A DNA stretch of 64,000 bases from Pseudomonadota bacterium (GTDB taxonomy: Bacteria; Pseudomonadota; Gammaproteobacteria; Enterobacterales; Succinivibrionaceae): assembly GCA_023460615.1 (NCBI GenBank), contig JAEWPL010000222.1, positions 1 to 64,000 of the forward strand, written 5' to 3'. How positions within the stretch are numbered: position 1 is the stretch's first letter; every line of letters begins with the position of its first letter. The position numbers and the translations under genes were made by a program. Under the pieces are notes generated by a model. That model was not told where the DNA came from, did no database searches, and saw nothing but the letters and a program-made list of their open reading frames with translations. Shown here piece by piece: positions 13,989-22,832 of this stretch.

Positions 13989-14310
13989 TTTTGCCACCCC
14001 TTTTTGCTTTCTTTTTCTCTAATTCTTCATTTAACCTTTTTACTTCACTTTTTAATTCTGCTATTTCTTTCTTTTGCTCTTTAGTCAAGGTGTATGTTTC
14101 TGCATACAAGTCGTGATAATATAAATATTGGTCGAACCCCTTTGATTTTTCTTCTAATAAACTAATGTATTTTTTAACTACATCATCATATTCCCCTTTT
14201 AACTTTTTATAATCTTCCTTATCGTATTTTCTTTTCTTTCTTAATTGCTTGTTCTCTTCAAGTATAATGTTCTCGTCCCTTTCTCCAAAAAAGTCTTTAA
14301 ATATACCCAT
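13969..14310 (-). CDS. Coiled-coil protein (113 aa)
   Basis: Almost entirely charged heptad-like helix (about residues 18-113) with a basic C-terminus (KKKAKRGGKN). It overlaps member D. No known family. Confidence 0.7.
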   Translation of the reverse strand: MGIFKDFFGERDENIILEENKQLRKKRKYDKEDYKKLKGEYDDVVKKYISLLEEKSKGFDQYLYYHDLYAETYTLTKEQKKEIAELKSEVKRLNEELEKKKAKRGGKNAKAEE

Positions 14311-14325
14311 AATATTTCCTCTCTT

Positions 14326-14853
14326 TTATTTTAATAATTTCTTTATTTCCTTTTCTGCAAGCACTTTTCGTTCTTGCGTATCGTCTGCGTCTAAACCAAA
14401 TCTACGATACCTATATTGTTGATTAAGTTTCTTTGTTGTTTTGCGTATTTCCATTAAAAAGAATGGTCTTTGTGTTTCTACTGCTAATTTGTTTCTATGT
14501 GTACTATATGTTTTCTTAATTTCATAATCATTACACAAACCTCTTCTTATTAATCTTTTTTGTTTAATCAACTTAATCATTTTAGCACATTCTTTAGCCG
14601 ACAAATTATTGTTTTCAATATAATGTAGTAAATCGCTTAACTCCTCATCTACTTGTGATTGTAAATTAGGGAGGTCGTTAAAATAATCATCTATATCTTT
14701 TAACATTTCCTCTACACCTAATATTTGTGAAACAATAGGAGAGAAAGAGGTGTCAGTTTCCTCCATTCCTCCTTCGTTTTGTTCTAATTCTTGTTCTTCC
14801 ATTTGACATGACAATTCTTCCAAACTCATACCAACTTTAGCAAGTTCTGTCAT
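14326..14853 (-). CDS. Unrecognised 175-residue protein after the recombinase gene
   Basis: Acidic first half, basic second half (QRPFFLMEIRKTTKKLNQQYRYRRFG), so it could bind nucleic acid. It follows the tyrosine recombinase by 11 nt and probably shares its promoter. Confidence 0.72.
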   Translation of the reverse strand: MTELAKVGMSLEELSCQMEEQELEQNEGGMEETDTSFSPIVSQILGVEEMLKDIDDYFNDLPNLQSQVDEELSDLLHYIENNNLSAKECAKMIKLIKQKRLIRRGLCNDYEIKKTYSTHRNKLAVETQRPFFLMEIRKTTKKLNQQYRYRRFGLDADDTQERKVLAEKEIKKLLK

Positions 14854-14864
14854 TCTTATACCTC

Positions 14865-15767
14865 CTAGTCTTCTTCTATATTTCTAAATGCGTCTTCGTT
14901 TAACATAGCCATTTTTATTGCGTCCTCTTTAGAGTGAGAATAATTATTTGTAGTAGCCATATTTGAATGCCCTGCCATATCTCTTACTACTTGTATAGGT
15001 ACTCCTTTATTAAGTTTTCCAGTAATAAAGCCGTGTCTTAATTTGTGTGGGGACATTTCGTCGCTCCAATACAAACCAATTCTACTAGCACAAGTTTTTA
15101 AACTTTTTGAAAAACTTTGCCTTGTTAAAACATTTCCCTCGTCGCCAATAAACAACAAGTCAGTCTTTACTCCAGTTCTTTCCACAATATGTTTCCTTTT
15201 ATTATTAATAAAATCTTTACATATTTTAACACAAGATGGCGTAAACCATATAGTTCTTTCCTTTCCACCTTTGCCCTCAATGACTGCAAAACCTCTTTCA
15301 ATATCAGCACAATTAATTTGTATCATTTCTTTAAAACGAACTCCAGTGCATTGCATTACCGATATACCCGCCCTTACTCTTTCATTTGACGACATTCTAA
15401 TCATTTGTTCTGCTATATTTCCGTCTGCATATTTTCTTTCTTTATGTGGTGTCTTTGCAATAGGTATATTTCCAATTTTCCTATCAACTAATATATCTTT
15501 TTCAGTTTCAAGATATGAATAAATCTGTTTTATTGCACTTAATTTATTATTTCTAGTAGACGGCTCATTTCCTTTATCTACTTGTTTAGAAAGCCAGTCT
15601 TTGATAATTTGTGCGTTTACATTTATGAAAGTTTTATAATCTTTAATATTCATTTCTTCACAAAATTCTTTGATATGATTGATATATAAGTCTACACTAT
15701 TACTATTTCTACCCTCAATGTCAACCTTGTAAGTTTTAAATTCTTTTAGTAAAATTTCCATATTCAT
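14865..15767 (-). CDS. Tyrosine recombinase / integrase (300 aa)
   Basis: XerC/D-like. An N-terminal SAM-like DNA-binding domain (1-100) is followed by a catalytic domain with the full active set: R144 (TGVRFKEM), a lysine in GKGGKERT (166-169), H241 and R244 (HKLRH), H267 (GHSN) and nucleophile Y276 (NNYSH). The start at 15767 is preferred over 15794 because the promoter at 15799-15827 would place transcription inside the longer version and GGGAGGTG precedes it. Role: site-specific integration or genome resolution. No attachment site was identified. Confidence 0.9.
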   Translation of the reverse strand: MNMEILLKEFKTYKVDIEGRNSNSVDLYINHIKEFCEEMNIKDYKTFINVNAQIIKDWLSKQVDKGNEPSTRNNKLSAIKQIYSYLETEKDILVDRKIGNIPIAKTPHKERKYADGNIAEQMIRMSSNERVRAGISVMQCTGVRFKEMIQINCADIERGFAVIEGKGGKERTIWFTPSCVKICKDFINNKRKHIVERTGVKTDLLFIGDEGNVLTRQSFSKSLKTCASRIGLYWSDEMSPHKLRHGFITGKLNKGVPIQVVRDMAGHSNMATTNNYSHSKEDAIKMAMLNEDAFRNIEED

Positions 15768-15798
15768 ATTTATTTCACCTCCCTCTATCTTCATTAAT

Positions 15799-15827
15799 AG
15801 AATATTATATTTTTATTACTTTGTCAA
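15799..15827 (-). promoter_or_regulatory. Sigma-70-type promoter of the recombinase gene
   Basis: Minus-strand TTGACA, 17-nt spacer, TATTCT. A TATAAT also occurs at a 12-nt spacing, less favourable. It partly overlaps the end of the gene at 15816-16121. Confidence 0.7.
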
Positions 15828-16121
15828 GTTATATTTGCCAATTCTCTCTAAATCTAATTGATATAGGGGATAAATGCAAAAACCACTAGCTTTGTATTCT
15901 CCCGTCGGTAGCCCAAAATCATTGTCTACTAAAAAGTCTTCAGCCCAAGAACAATTATTGGTGTCAATGTAAGCCATATTTTTTTCCAATAAGTCCCCAA
16001 GATTGACTGTTATAATAGCCAATGGCGTACCATCTTCGCATACTAATTCTAGTGCCGTGTTATTATTTGAATAACTTCTTATATTCATTTCTTTAACATT
16101 ATGATTTTTTACTCTTAACAT
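15816..16121 (-). CDS. Unrecognised 101-residue protein
   Basis: Beta-rich N-terminal half, no motif. Its start overlaps the upstream stop (TAATG). Probably the end of the long leftward transcript from 21.5 kb. Confidence 0.7.
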   Translation of the reverse strand: MLRVKNHNVKEMNIRSYSNNNTALELVCEDGTPLAIITVNLGDLLEKNMAYIDTNNCSWAEDFLVDNDFGLPTGEYKASGFCIYPLYQLDLERIGKYNLTK

Positions 16122-16318
16122 TATTTTTCCTCCTTAATCAATACAATTTTATAGAAAGTTCCGTCAAAATTAACCTTAACTTCTTTATTTATTATTTGTT
16201 TTACTGCGTCAACTTGCTCTTGAAAGAACACATAAGTAGTTCCTTTGTATTTCAATTCTTCAACTGCGTCCTTTACCACATTTTTAAAATATGTATTTTC
16301 CTCAACATTTTCCATCAT
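16121..16318 (-). CDS. Unrecognised 65-residue protein
   Basis: Short alpha/beta protein, no motif. Its stop overlaps the next start. Confidence 0.65.
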   Translation of the reverse strand: MMENVEENTYFKNVVKDAVEELKYKGTTYVFFQEQVDAVKQIINKEVKVNFDGTFYKIVLIKEEK

Positions 16319-16333
16319 TTGCTATCTTTCTCC

Positions 16334-16828
16334 TTATTTCATAATATAATTATCTTTATTTCTATGTTTGCCATCAATAATGTCTTTGATTAAAGTATGA
16401 CTAACACCATATCGTTCTGCAAGTTTACGATAACTAACTTTTGTTGTAGGGTCATTATCTTTTAAATTATCTTCTTTACCTTGCTTATACAATAGTTTAA
16501 TTTCTTCTACTTCTGCATCAGTTAATTTTGCTAATCCGTTGTTTTGCCCTTGACTAATGAATTTTCTTTTGACTGCTACTAAATTATTTATATGACAATC
16601 TTTATTGTCGCCGTTAATATGTTGTATCACAATCGTTTTATCGTTAAAATTAAAATTTTTGTAGTTAAAAGCATAATATACAAATCTAGCATAATAAACC
16701 ATTTTGGCTTTCTTTTTATTTCCCCATTGTACTTTTATTTGCCTGTTATAATTTATTTCCTTGCCGTGCAAACCAATAATTCGCCCGTCTTCATAAATGG
16801 TATAACCCCATAATTCAACCTTTCTCAT
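16334..16828 (-). CDS. HNH homing endonuclease (164 aa)
   Basis: VIQHINGDNKDCHINNL at about 69-85 is the HNH_3-type core (His, Asn, Asn). The C-terminal VSYRKLAERYGVSHTLIKDI (132-151) is a helix-turn-helix. The N-terminus GYTIYEDGRIIGL resembles the NUMOD4-like start of these enzymes. A free-standing mobile gene in the small-gene cluster. Confidence 0.88.
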   Translation of the reverse strand: MRKVELWGYTIYEDGRIIGLHGKEINYNRQIKVQWGNKKKAKMVYYARFVYYAFNYKNFNFNDKTIVIQHINGDNKDCHINNLVAVKRKFISQGQNNGLAKLTDAEVEEIKLLYKQGKEDNLKDNDPTTKVSYRKLAERYGVSHTLIKDIIDGKHRNKDNYIMK

Positions 16829-16846
16829 TATTTTCTCTCCCTTATG

Positions 16847-17092
16847 TTATTTGTTTTCAATGTAATTTTTTAATTTATCAACCCCAAGTGTAAATACTAT
16901 TGCAAAATCAACACTTACACTCTCTTTATCTTTTCTATAAAACTTTACTATCTTTTTAGTATTGTTTACTTTATAACCCCCGATTTTCTTCGTTGCTTTT
17001 GCTATGGCTAAATCTTGTGAAATGTTTTTACATATTTCTCTAAACTCAAATTTGCCATATTCTTTAATAAATTCGGCATTACTCATAAACAT
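16847..17092 (-). CDS. Unrecognised 81-residue protein
   Basis: Basic alpha/beta protein, no motif. Its ATG overlaps the stop of the 27-residue ORF upstream (TAATG). Confidence 0.65.
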   Translation of the reverse strand: MFMSNAEFIKEYGKFEFREICKNISQDLAIAKATKKIGGYKVNNTKKIVKFYRKDKESVSVDFAIVFTLGVDKLKNYIENK

Positions 17093-17175
17093 TACCTCTT
17101 TTTCTTACTATTATTTTCTTGTGTTATAGTTCCAAAAATACCTCTCAAACCCCAAATTAATAATAGGTCTAGCAT
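17092..17175 (-). CDS. 27-residue hydrophobic small protein
   Basis: Reading MLDLLLIWGLRGIFGTITQ and onward, ending in NNSKKKR: a short hydrophobic segment with a basic tail, possibly membrane-associated. It has a strong GGAGGTGG ribosome binding site, and both its start and stop overlap the neighbouring genes' stop and start. Confidence 0.55.
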   Translation of the reverse strand: MLDLLLIWGLRGIFGTITQENNSKKKR

Positions 17176-17498
17176 TATTCCACCTCCATATATTTACTAT
17201 ATATAGAGTATTGATATTCATTTTCATAGTAAATATCGGCTATAAGCATATTTTCTTCGTCGTCCTCAAAAAGTCTGCCCTCCCAAATATCACTACTTTT
17301 TTCCGTTTCTTTTAAATATTTTTCATTAGGGTCTATTACAATATCACATTGCTCTTTTACCCTATCTAATATATATTGTGCCGTTCTTACACAATCTTTA
17401 TCTGCAAATACTTTTAAAATTCTTTCACGATACTTTTCGTCATTTATATTTTTACAATCTAGTGAATAACTTTCATACACCACATACACACTATTCAT
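17175..17498 (-). CDS. YESY-type acidic protein (107 aa)
   Basis: N-terminus VYVVYESYSLDCKNI matches YLLYESYTDECRNL of the gene at 22220-22528, so the two are paralogues. Acidic, with a Tyr-rich end. Function unknown. Confidence 0.72.
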   Translation of the reverse strand: MNSVYVVYESYSLDCKNINDEKYRERILKVFADKDCVRTAQYILDRVKEQCDIVIDPNEKYLKETEKSSDIWEGRLFEDDEENMLIADIYYENEYQYSIYSKYMEVE

Positions 17499-17763
17499 TA
17501 TTTCCCTCCTTAAATTCTGCTAACATTTCATTAACAACCACCAACTCTGCTTGTAGTTGTGTTATTTCGTAGTTGTGCAACCTTATTGCATTTTCTATTT
17601 CAATTTGTCTGCGTCCCAAATCAATTTTTTTCATCATTTTAATTGCTTGTTCATCGCCTTGTTGAGGAAAACCCTCTCGTAAATATTTATCTAGTGTAGG
17701 TCTTGAAATGCCCATTTTTTTTGCCAATTCAACCTTTGTTAATTTTTCCTCGTTCTTTGCCAT
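17491..17763 (-). CDS. Helix-turn-helix regulator with coiled coil (90 aa)
   Basis: LTKVELAKKMGISRPTLDKYLREG (8-31) is a clear helix-turn-helix. Residues ~50-85 form an amphipathic helix suited to dimerisation. Probably a DNA-binding regulator; target unknown. Confidence 0.8.
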   Translation of the reverse strand: MAKNEEKLTKVELAKKMGISRPTLDKYLREGFPQQGDEQAIKMMKKIDLGRRQIEIENAIRLHNYEITQLQAELVVVNEMLAEFKEGNNE

Positions 17764-17765
17764 AT

Positions 17766-18368
17766 TTACACCTTCTTTATTTTAATAGTTTCTATAAAAT
17801 TAATAATGTCGCCAATTTGATATAAGTCTACTTCGTTTCTCTTTTTAGACACTTCTTTTTCTTCGTCTTCAAAGTATTCTCCGTCGTCTAACATATCAAT
17901 TAAATCATAAACTTTTTGTAGATTTTCTTTCAAATATTTCAAACACTCATTTGCCTTGTCTTCGCTCTCAATTAAACTATCGTCTTGATATATAGAATAA
18001 CTTAATTGTGCTAGATTTTTGATAGGTAGTTCATTGTAAACGATTTCGTCAGTTTCAATTTCCCCACACTCTTCGTCTTCCGTGTTATCTAACATACCAT
18101 AATAATTTTGTTGCACTAATCTTTGTAATTGTTGTGAATTAGGCAATTTGTTATGCTCTTCATAATATTCGTTAACTGCTTTTTGAAAATCTTTTGCTAA
18201 TTCATATTCAAATTCTCCGTCCCAATTAATTCCCATATAGTTCATATCTAATTCTACTAACATAGTTTCCATAATTGTATCACTATCGCTAATTTCAATA
18301 TCAACTATCATAATATTATCGTCGTTTTCTTTTCTAGCCAAGTCCCAAATACATACATTTAATTCCAT
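17766..18368 (-). CDS. CIWD-type acidic protein (200 aa), paralogue of 22539-22832
   Basis: MELNVCIWDLARK, then MIVDIEISDSDTIMETMLVELDMNYMG, aligns with VNCCIWNIED and VDLEISDSETILDNYDLELDLDKMG of 22539-22832, including the following helix. Very acidic. Function unknown. Confidence 0.74.
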   Translation of the reverse strand: MELNVCIWDLARKENDDNIMIVDIEISDSDTIMETMLVELDMNYMGINWDGEFEYELAKDFQKAVNEYYEEHNKLPNSQQLQRLVQQNYYGMLDNTEDEECGEIETDEIVYNELPIKNLAQLSYSIYQDDSLIESEDKANECLKYLKENLQKVYDLIDMLDDGEYFEDEEKEVSKKRNEVDLYQIGDIINFIETIKIKKV

Positions 18369-18369
18369 A

Positions 18370-18639
18370 TTATTTTACCTCCAATTTTTGCAAATAATAT
18401 TCTCTTCTATTTAATTCGTTTTCATAATTATTATCAAAAAGAACACCAACATATACACCTGTCCACTCAACTATTGTATCTTGCATACCAAGACTTTTAA
18501 CATAGTCTTTTTCGCTTTTATAGATTTCCATAAGTTTTGCTTGTGCTTGTTCTTTTGTCATTAAACCATAATTCTGCACGATAACGGGTGCGTCCTCTTT
18601 TGTATCTAAATCAACACATATAATAGTATAATTTTTCAT
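18370..18639 (-). CDS. Unrecognised 89-residue protein
   Basis: The N-terminal YTIICVDLDTKEDAPVIV strand pair followed by helices suggests a small alpha/beta domain. No family recognised; tightly packed in the operon. Confidence 0.68.
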   Translation of the reverse strand: MKNYTIICVDLDTKEDAPVIVQNYGLMTKEQAQAKLMEIYKSEKDYVKSLGMQDTIVEWTGVYVGVLFDNNYENELNRREYYLQKLEVK

Positions 18640-18648
18640 AAGTACCTC

Positions 18649-19113
18649 CTATAATTTACTTTTCAAGTCTTCTATTTCGTTTTCTAGTGCCGTAATTTCA
18701 TAAAGTTCTTGCTTACCATAAGCACACACTTTAATTTTATCATTTAAATATTTTAGTTCTTTTTCTTTGGTTTCAATTAACTTCTCTAATTCTTCATAAC
18801 AATAATCTAAATATTCATTACAAATGTCCCAAATTTCGTCTAATTCTTCTGCATAAGGTATTTCCTCATACATAAATTCATAACAACCAAAATGTTCTTC
18901 CATAACTCTTTCCATTTCGTCTTCACTTAAATTGTGTAATATTTGATATTGACTTCTAATTCCGTCATAATCACTTCTACACCAATCTAACAACACTTCT
19001 GCCCCGTCTAGTCCGTTATTTACATTGTTAGTAATTTCTTCTAATAATTTTGTGTTATTGTCGTCAGTTTTTGACCAAAAATCATATAATTGTTTTATCA
19101 CTTTTTCTTTCAT
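18649..19113 (-). CDS. Unrecognised 154-residue acidic helical protein
   Basis: Helical, with a C-terminal coiled coil (KLIETKEKELKYLNDKI). No motif. AGGAGGT ribosome binding site before the start. Confidence 0.7.
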   Translation of the reverse strand: MKEKVIKQLYDFWSKTDDNNTKLLEEITNNVNNGLDGAEVLLDWCRSDYDGIRSQYQILHNLSEDEMERVMEEHFGCYEFMYEEIPYAEELDEIWDICNEYLDYCYEELEKLIETKEKELKYLNDKIKVCAYGKQELYEITALENEIEDLKSKL

Positions 19114-19118
19114 ACTCT

Positions 19119-19370
19119 TTACACCTCCACATAATCGTAAATATCAGTATCAAGTTCAAACCAATTAAATTCATTACTAATATTTTCTTTAATAACTTCT
19201 AAATCGTTGCCATATTCCATTATTTCTTCATATTTTTCTCTTTTAATTCTATTAATTTCGTCTTGCAAATCTTTTACACTATGTTTATTATGCAACATAA
19301 TTACACCATAATCTACATTATTGTCTACACAATCTTTTATTCTAACTGCTCTATAATCTTCTATATTCAT
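19119..19370 (-). CDS. Unrecognised 83-residue protein
   Basis: Charged helical protein, no motif, 5 nt from the next gene. Confidence 0.66.
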   Translation of the reverse strand: MNIEDYRAVRIKDCVDNNVDYGVIMLHNKHSVKDLQDEINRIKREKYEEIMEYGNDLEVIKENISNEFNWFELDTDIYDYVEV

Positions 19371-19392
19371 AATTTCCTCCTTAAATAACCAA

Positions 19393-19644
19393 TTAATTCA
19401 ATTCCTCAAACCATTTTTCTTCGTCTTCATCAGTTAAATCTTTTAATAAATCTGCTCCCAATATAACAACTTCGTCTTTTTCTTCTGCTCTATTATAAAC
19501 CTTAACTGCTATTCTTAAACTTCCCTCTAAATCATAATAAGTTTTGACACCCATAATCAAATATTCTTTTAAGCCCTCTTGCACTTTTAAATTTTGTCTT
19601 AATTGTTTTGCAATATCTAATAATAAACTATTCATTATCTTCAT
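19393..19644 (-). CDS. Unrecognised 83-residue protein
   Basis: Helix followed by strands, acidic end (DLTDEDEEKWFEEL). Its start overlaps a 15-codon ORF (19628-19675) that has a good ribosome binding site. Confidence 0.66.
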   Translation of the reverse strand: MKIMNSLLLDIAKQLRQNLKVQEGLKEYLIMGVKTYYDLEGSLRIAVKVYNRAEEKDEVVILGADLLKDLTDEDEEKWFEELN

Positions 19645-19675
19645 CTCCTATTCTTTCATAGTATAAATTACCCAT
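19628..19675 (-). CDS. 15-residue ORF, possible leader peptide
   Basis: MGNLYYERIGDEDNE with AAGGAGG ahead of it, overlapping the next gene's start. It may be a leader that couples translation rather than a functional protein. Confidence 0.35.
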   Translation of the reverse strand: MGNLYYERIGDEDNE

Positions 19676-19685
19676 TCTGTCCTCC

Positions 19686-20195
19686 TTAATTATAACACAT
19701 AATTGACTTCAATGGTCTATTTAATTCCATTAATCTCAAAATTATTTCGTCAATGCCGTCAATATAATGGTCTTTACTTTCTTTTATTTCTTCTATAAAT
19801 TTGCCACTTCTATAAATATTATTTCCTACTGCATAATAATATTCTTGTTCGTCGTATGGGTGGGAAGAGTTCACATAAACTTCGCCATCTTCACTAATGC
19901 CCGTGTTATATTTAACATAGTTATACATATTCACTAGCACAAAATCTAAATTGCCACTATCGTCCCAAACTTCCACCTCTGGTAGCACCGACAAACCATT
20001 ATCTTCTTGTTTTATTGTAGCACAAATGCTCTTAAAATTTAAGTCTATTACACCTCTTGTGTCCCTTAAATCGTTTGTTATGCCATATCTAGGGTTATCA
20101 TAAATTAATTCCACTAATGAATTTATATCTTTTACACCATTAATTATTGTTCTTAATTCGTTAAAATCTTCTAAACCTTTATGTATATTAATCAT
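19686..20195 (-). CDS. Unrecognised 169-residue protein
   Basis: Mixed alpha/beta, mildly acidic, no known motif. Separated by 2 nt from the upstream gene. Confidence 0.7.
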   Translation of the reverse strand: MINIHKGLEDFNELRTIINGVKDINSLVELIYDNPRYGITNDLRDTRGVIDLNFKSICATIKQEDNGLSVLPEVEVWDDSGNLDFVLVNMYNYVKYNTGISEDGEVYVNSSHPYDEQEYYYAVGNNIYRSGKFIEEIKESKDHYIDGIDEIILRLMELNRPLKSIMCYN

Positions 20196-20197
20196 AA

Positions 20198-20848
20198 TTA
20201 TTCCTCCTCGTCTAATATTTTTAATAAGTCTTCTCCTACTAAATCATATTGAATATTTCTACTTGTTATATATTCTCTAATCTTATCTTCTTTTGTTTTT
20301 GGCTTATCAATATCATTTAATGCTCTTAAAAAATCACTCATAAATGTAATCATATCTTCAAAACCACTTGCACTAATATCATTCATATTTAGTGGCTCAT
20401 TAATATCACAATCTGCTATATAATCATAACAACCCTCTATGAATTTGTAATGTGTGTTATAGACATCTGCAAAATCTTTATCAGTGTTATCTCCTAAATT
20501 CCAACCATATTCTCTCATTTTTTCAAATACTTTTTCTTTTATATTTCCAACTCTACTAATAGGTACAACAAGTTCATTTTCACTTATTTTTTCTTCTCCT
20601 ATTAATTGTAAATCATATAATTCTAATACTTTAACTAATGTTTCTTGTAAAACCCACCAAATATTACTATTTACTCTTAATTCTCCTTTATAGCCGTTTT
20701 CTACATATTCAAGCATTTTATCAATATCTTCAAATAATATATTCCACTCTTGTAAATATCTTAATTTCCACTCATCATCTCTAACTGCTATTTCAAAACT
20801 CTTTTTAATTAATTCATTTATTCTTTCATCTTTATATTCTTTAAACAT
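20198..20848 (-). CDS. Unrecognised 216-residue acidic protein
   Basis: Helical and strongly acidic, ending KILDEEE. No family recognised. Confidence 0.72.
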   Translation of the reverse strand: MFKEYKDERINELIKKSFEIAVRDDEWKLRYLQEWNILFEDIDKMLEYVENGYKGELRVNSNIWWVLQETLVKVLELYDLQLIGEEKISENELVVPISRVGNIKEKVFEKMREYGWNLGDNTDKDFADVYNTHYKFIEGCYDYIADCDINEPLNMNDISASGFEDMITFMSDFLRALNDIDKPKTKEDKIREYITSRNIQYDLVGEDLLKILDEEE

Positions 20849-20862
20849 TTAAAATCTCCTCC

Positions 20863-21105
20863 TTAATCAATTATATTTCCATATTTATCAACAAACTTAC
20901 TCATATTCTCTTCATCACTTTCAAACATTTCATCTAATTCATCAATTTTACTTGAAAAGTTAATATCTATTAAATTGTCAATATCTTCTAATAAACTTAC
21001 TAATCTAGCATAAGCCTTTTCTCCATTTTTACTTAACTTACCATTTTTCTTAAATGGTCTTTTACAATTAAAATAATCTTTTAAAATTTCTTCTTCACTT
21101 TTCAT
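20863..21105 (-). CDS. Unrecognised 80-residue acidic protein
   Basis: Basic N-terminal third, acidic middle (SKIDELDEMFESDEEN). No motif. Confidence 0.66.
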   Translation of the reverse strand: MKSEEEILKDYFNCKRPFKKNGKLSKNGEKAYARLVSLLEDIDNLIDINFSSKIDELDEMFESDEENMSKFVDKYGNIID

Positions 21106-21107
21106 AA

Positions 21108-21524
21108 TTATACCTCCTCTGCTATTAAATCTAATACACTTTTTAAACTATCATATTCTTTATATAAATCGTCTAGTGTGTAGTCATTTTTTCTAGCATA
21201 ATCTACCAAGTCTATTATTCGTTGTGTTATGTCAAGATTATCATTAATAAATAATGTATCGTCGCCCTCTCCATAACTAATAATATCAACTTCTCCCGTT
21301 ATTTGCCATTCTTCTTGTAAATCAGTATCAAAATTTATGTTAGATACATAAACCCAAGTGTTATAATCTGCACCATAGAAAGTAGTATAACCATTTGCCC
21401 TATCTCCAGTTTCTTCAAACTCTTCTTCAAGTGCTTGTATTCCACCATTTTCAAGTAGTTCTTTTGCTTTCATATAACCCTCGTATGCTAATTCATAATC
21501 AAAATATTTTCTTGTTTCTTCCAT
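21108..21524 (-). CDS. Unrecognised 138-residue acidic protein, first gene after promoter copy 1
   Basis: The stretch YGADYNTWVYVSNINFDTDL suggests a beta-sheet region. The GAAAGGAAG ribosome binding site is just downstream of the phage-specific promoter at 21553-21586. Confidence 0.72.
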   Translation of the reverse strand: MEETRKYFDYELAYEGYMKAKELLENGGIQALEEEFEETGDRANGYTTFYGADYNTWVYVSNINFDTDLQEEWQITGEVDIISYGEGDDTLFINDNLDITQRIIDLVDYARKNDYTLDDLYKEYDSLKSVLDLIAEEV

Positions 21525-21552
21525 TTTAATCTTCCTTTCTCTTTACACTTAT

Positions 21553-21586
21553 ATTATATCATATAATTTCCGTATTTAGTAGTTTT
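21553..21586 (-). promoter_or_regulatory. Phage-specific promoter, copy 1
   Basis: Minus strand: box AAAACTACTAAATA, 14 nt, then TATAAT preceded by TGA. It feeds the genes from 21524 leftward. Confidence 0.85.
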
Positions 21587-21866
21587 AATTATAATTTTTT
21601 TCATAACTTTCGTGTACTTTTTCTAATAAATCGTATGCTTGTTTTAATAATTTATGGTCTTCTACTTCAATTTCATTATTAAAACATACTTCACACCAAC
21701 CTATAAGTCCTTGTAGACAAGTCATTGCCGTTTCTAACTGCTCTTTTTCCCCACAAGTTTCTTTTAAGTTATAACAAAATTCACAATTACCAAAACTCAT
21801 AGAATTAAAATCTTTCCTAACATAATCATTAATTATTTCTTTATATTCCTCAGTCGTATTATTCAT
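21585..21866 (-). CDS. Unrecognised 93-residue protein with several cysteines
   Basis: The start at 21866 (MNNTTEEY) fits the GAGGAGGA site; 21884 is the longer option. Cysteines in FGNCEFCYNLKETCG and WCEVCFN could bind metal. Its stop codon abuts promoter copy 1. Confidence 0.7.
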   Translation of the reverse strand: MNNTTEEYKEIINDYVRKDFNSMSFGNCEFCYNLKETCGEKEQLETAMTCLQGLIGWCEVCFNNEIEVEDHKLLKQAYDLLEKVHESYEKNYN

Positions 21867-22227
21867 TGTCGTCGTCCTCCTCATATTCGTCTAAAAAATC
21901 ACTATCTTCATACCAATAATATTCTAGGTCGCAACAAGTCATACAATGCAATTCTTCTCCTACTTCATAATCTCCGTCAACACAACGACAAATATATACC
22001 TTATCTCCGTCAACTTTATGTTCTAATGATTTAACTCTTAAATCTTCTTTATTTAATGTTTTGTAAAAGTCAAAATATATATCTTCAACATTGCTTATTG
22101 CATTATCTAATTTACTAATGTTTTCTTCCATTTGTCCCGAACAATGGTCTATACAACCATTTTCTCTTATATCTCTTAAATATTCATAACTTCTTTTTAA
22201 TTCTGCTAATATTTCTTTATTAGTCAT
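21859..22227 (-). CDS. Unrecognised 122-residue acidic protein
   Basis: Cysteine-containing (CIDHC, YICRC, CMTCC) and ending in an Asp/Glu run, possibly metal-binding. It overlaps both neighbours by 8 nt. Confidence 0.7.
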   Translation of the reverse strand: MTNKEILAELKRSYEYLRDIRENGCIDHCSGQMEENISKLDNAISNVEDIYFDFYKTLNKEDLRVKSLEHKVDGDKVYICRCVDGDYEVGEELHCMTCCDLEYYWYEDSDFLDEYEEDDDNE

Positions 22228-22528
22228 TTTTAATCTCCTCCTTAATCTTTTCTAAAACTATCATATAATAATCGTCATATATCTCAATGCCCTCGTTATA
22301 AACTCTACAAGCACCAAGTATATTTTTATTTTCTAATAAATCTAAATCAACTTCTTGTATGAACCAGTCGTACTCGCTGTCGCTTTGTGTTATAGTTCTT
22401 TCCAAATAGTTGTTATATTCCGTAACTGCTTGTTCTTTGTTGTTATATAGTGCTACTAATTTAGTGTTTACTAATAAATCTTTTAAGTTTCTGCACTCGT
22501 CAGTATAACTTTCATATAATAAATACAT
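22220..22528 (-). CDS. YESY-type acidic protein (102 aa)
   Basis: YLLYESYTDECRNLKDL parallels the N-terminus of 17175-17498. Acidic helical body. Function unknown. Confidence 0.72.
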   Translation of the reverse strand: MYLLYESYTDECRNLKDLLVNTKLVALYNNKEQAVTEYNNYLERTITQSDSEYDWFIQEVDLDLLENKNILGACRVYNEGIEIYDDYYMIVLEKIKEEIKND

Positions 22529-22538
22529 AGCAACCTCC

Positions 22539-22832
22539 TTATTTTTCTAGCCACAATTTTGTTTCTAACCAATTAACCTCAACTTTATTCTTTATTTCTT
22601 CAATAGTAGGTATTCTTTTGTAGTCGTCATAGTAATCATTAATAAATCTTTGAATATTTCTATGTAATTCGTCTGCAAATTCGTCGTCTTTATTTAAACC
22701 CATTTTATCTAAATCTAATTCTAAATCGTAATTATCTAAAATAGTTTCACTATCACTAATCTCCAAATCTACAATGACTTTATTTGTATTATCAATATCT
22801 TCAATATTCCAAATACAACAATTAACTTTCAT
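22539..22832 (-). CDS. CIWN-type acidic protein (97 aa), paralogue of 17766-18368
   Basis: The start at 22832 (MKVNCCIWN) follows GGAGGAAAG; 22853 is less likely. ISDSETILDNYDLELDLDKMG aligns with 17766-18368, and the end RIPTIEEIKNKV resembles RIPTQEEVLNVV of 24191-24682. Function unknown. Confidence 0.72.
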   Translation of the reverse strand: MKVNCCIWNIEDIDNTNKVIVDLEISDSETILDNYDLELDLDKMGLNKDDEFADELHRNIQRFINDYYDDYKRIPTIEEIKNKVEVNWLETKLWLEK

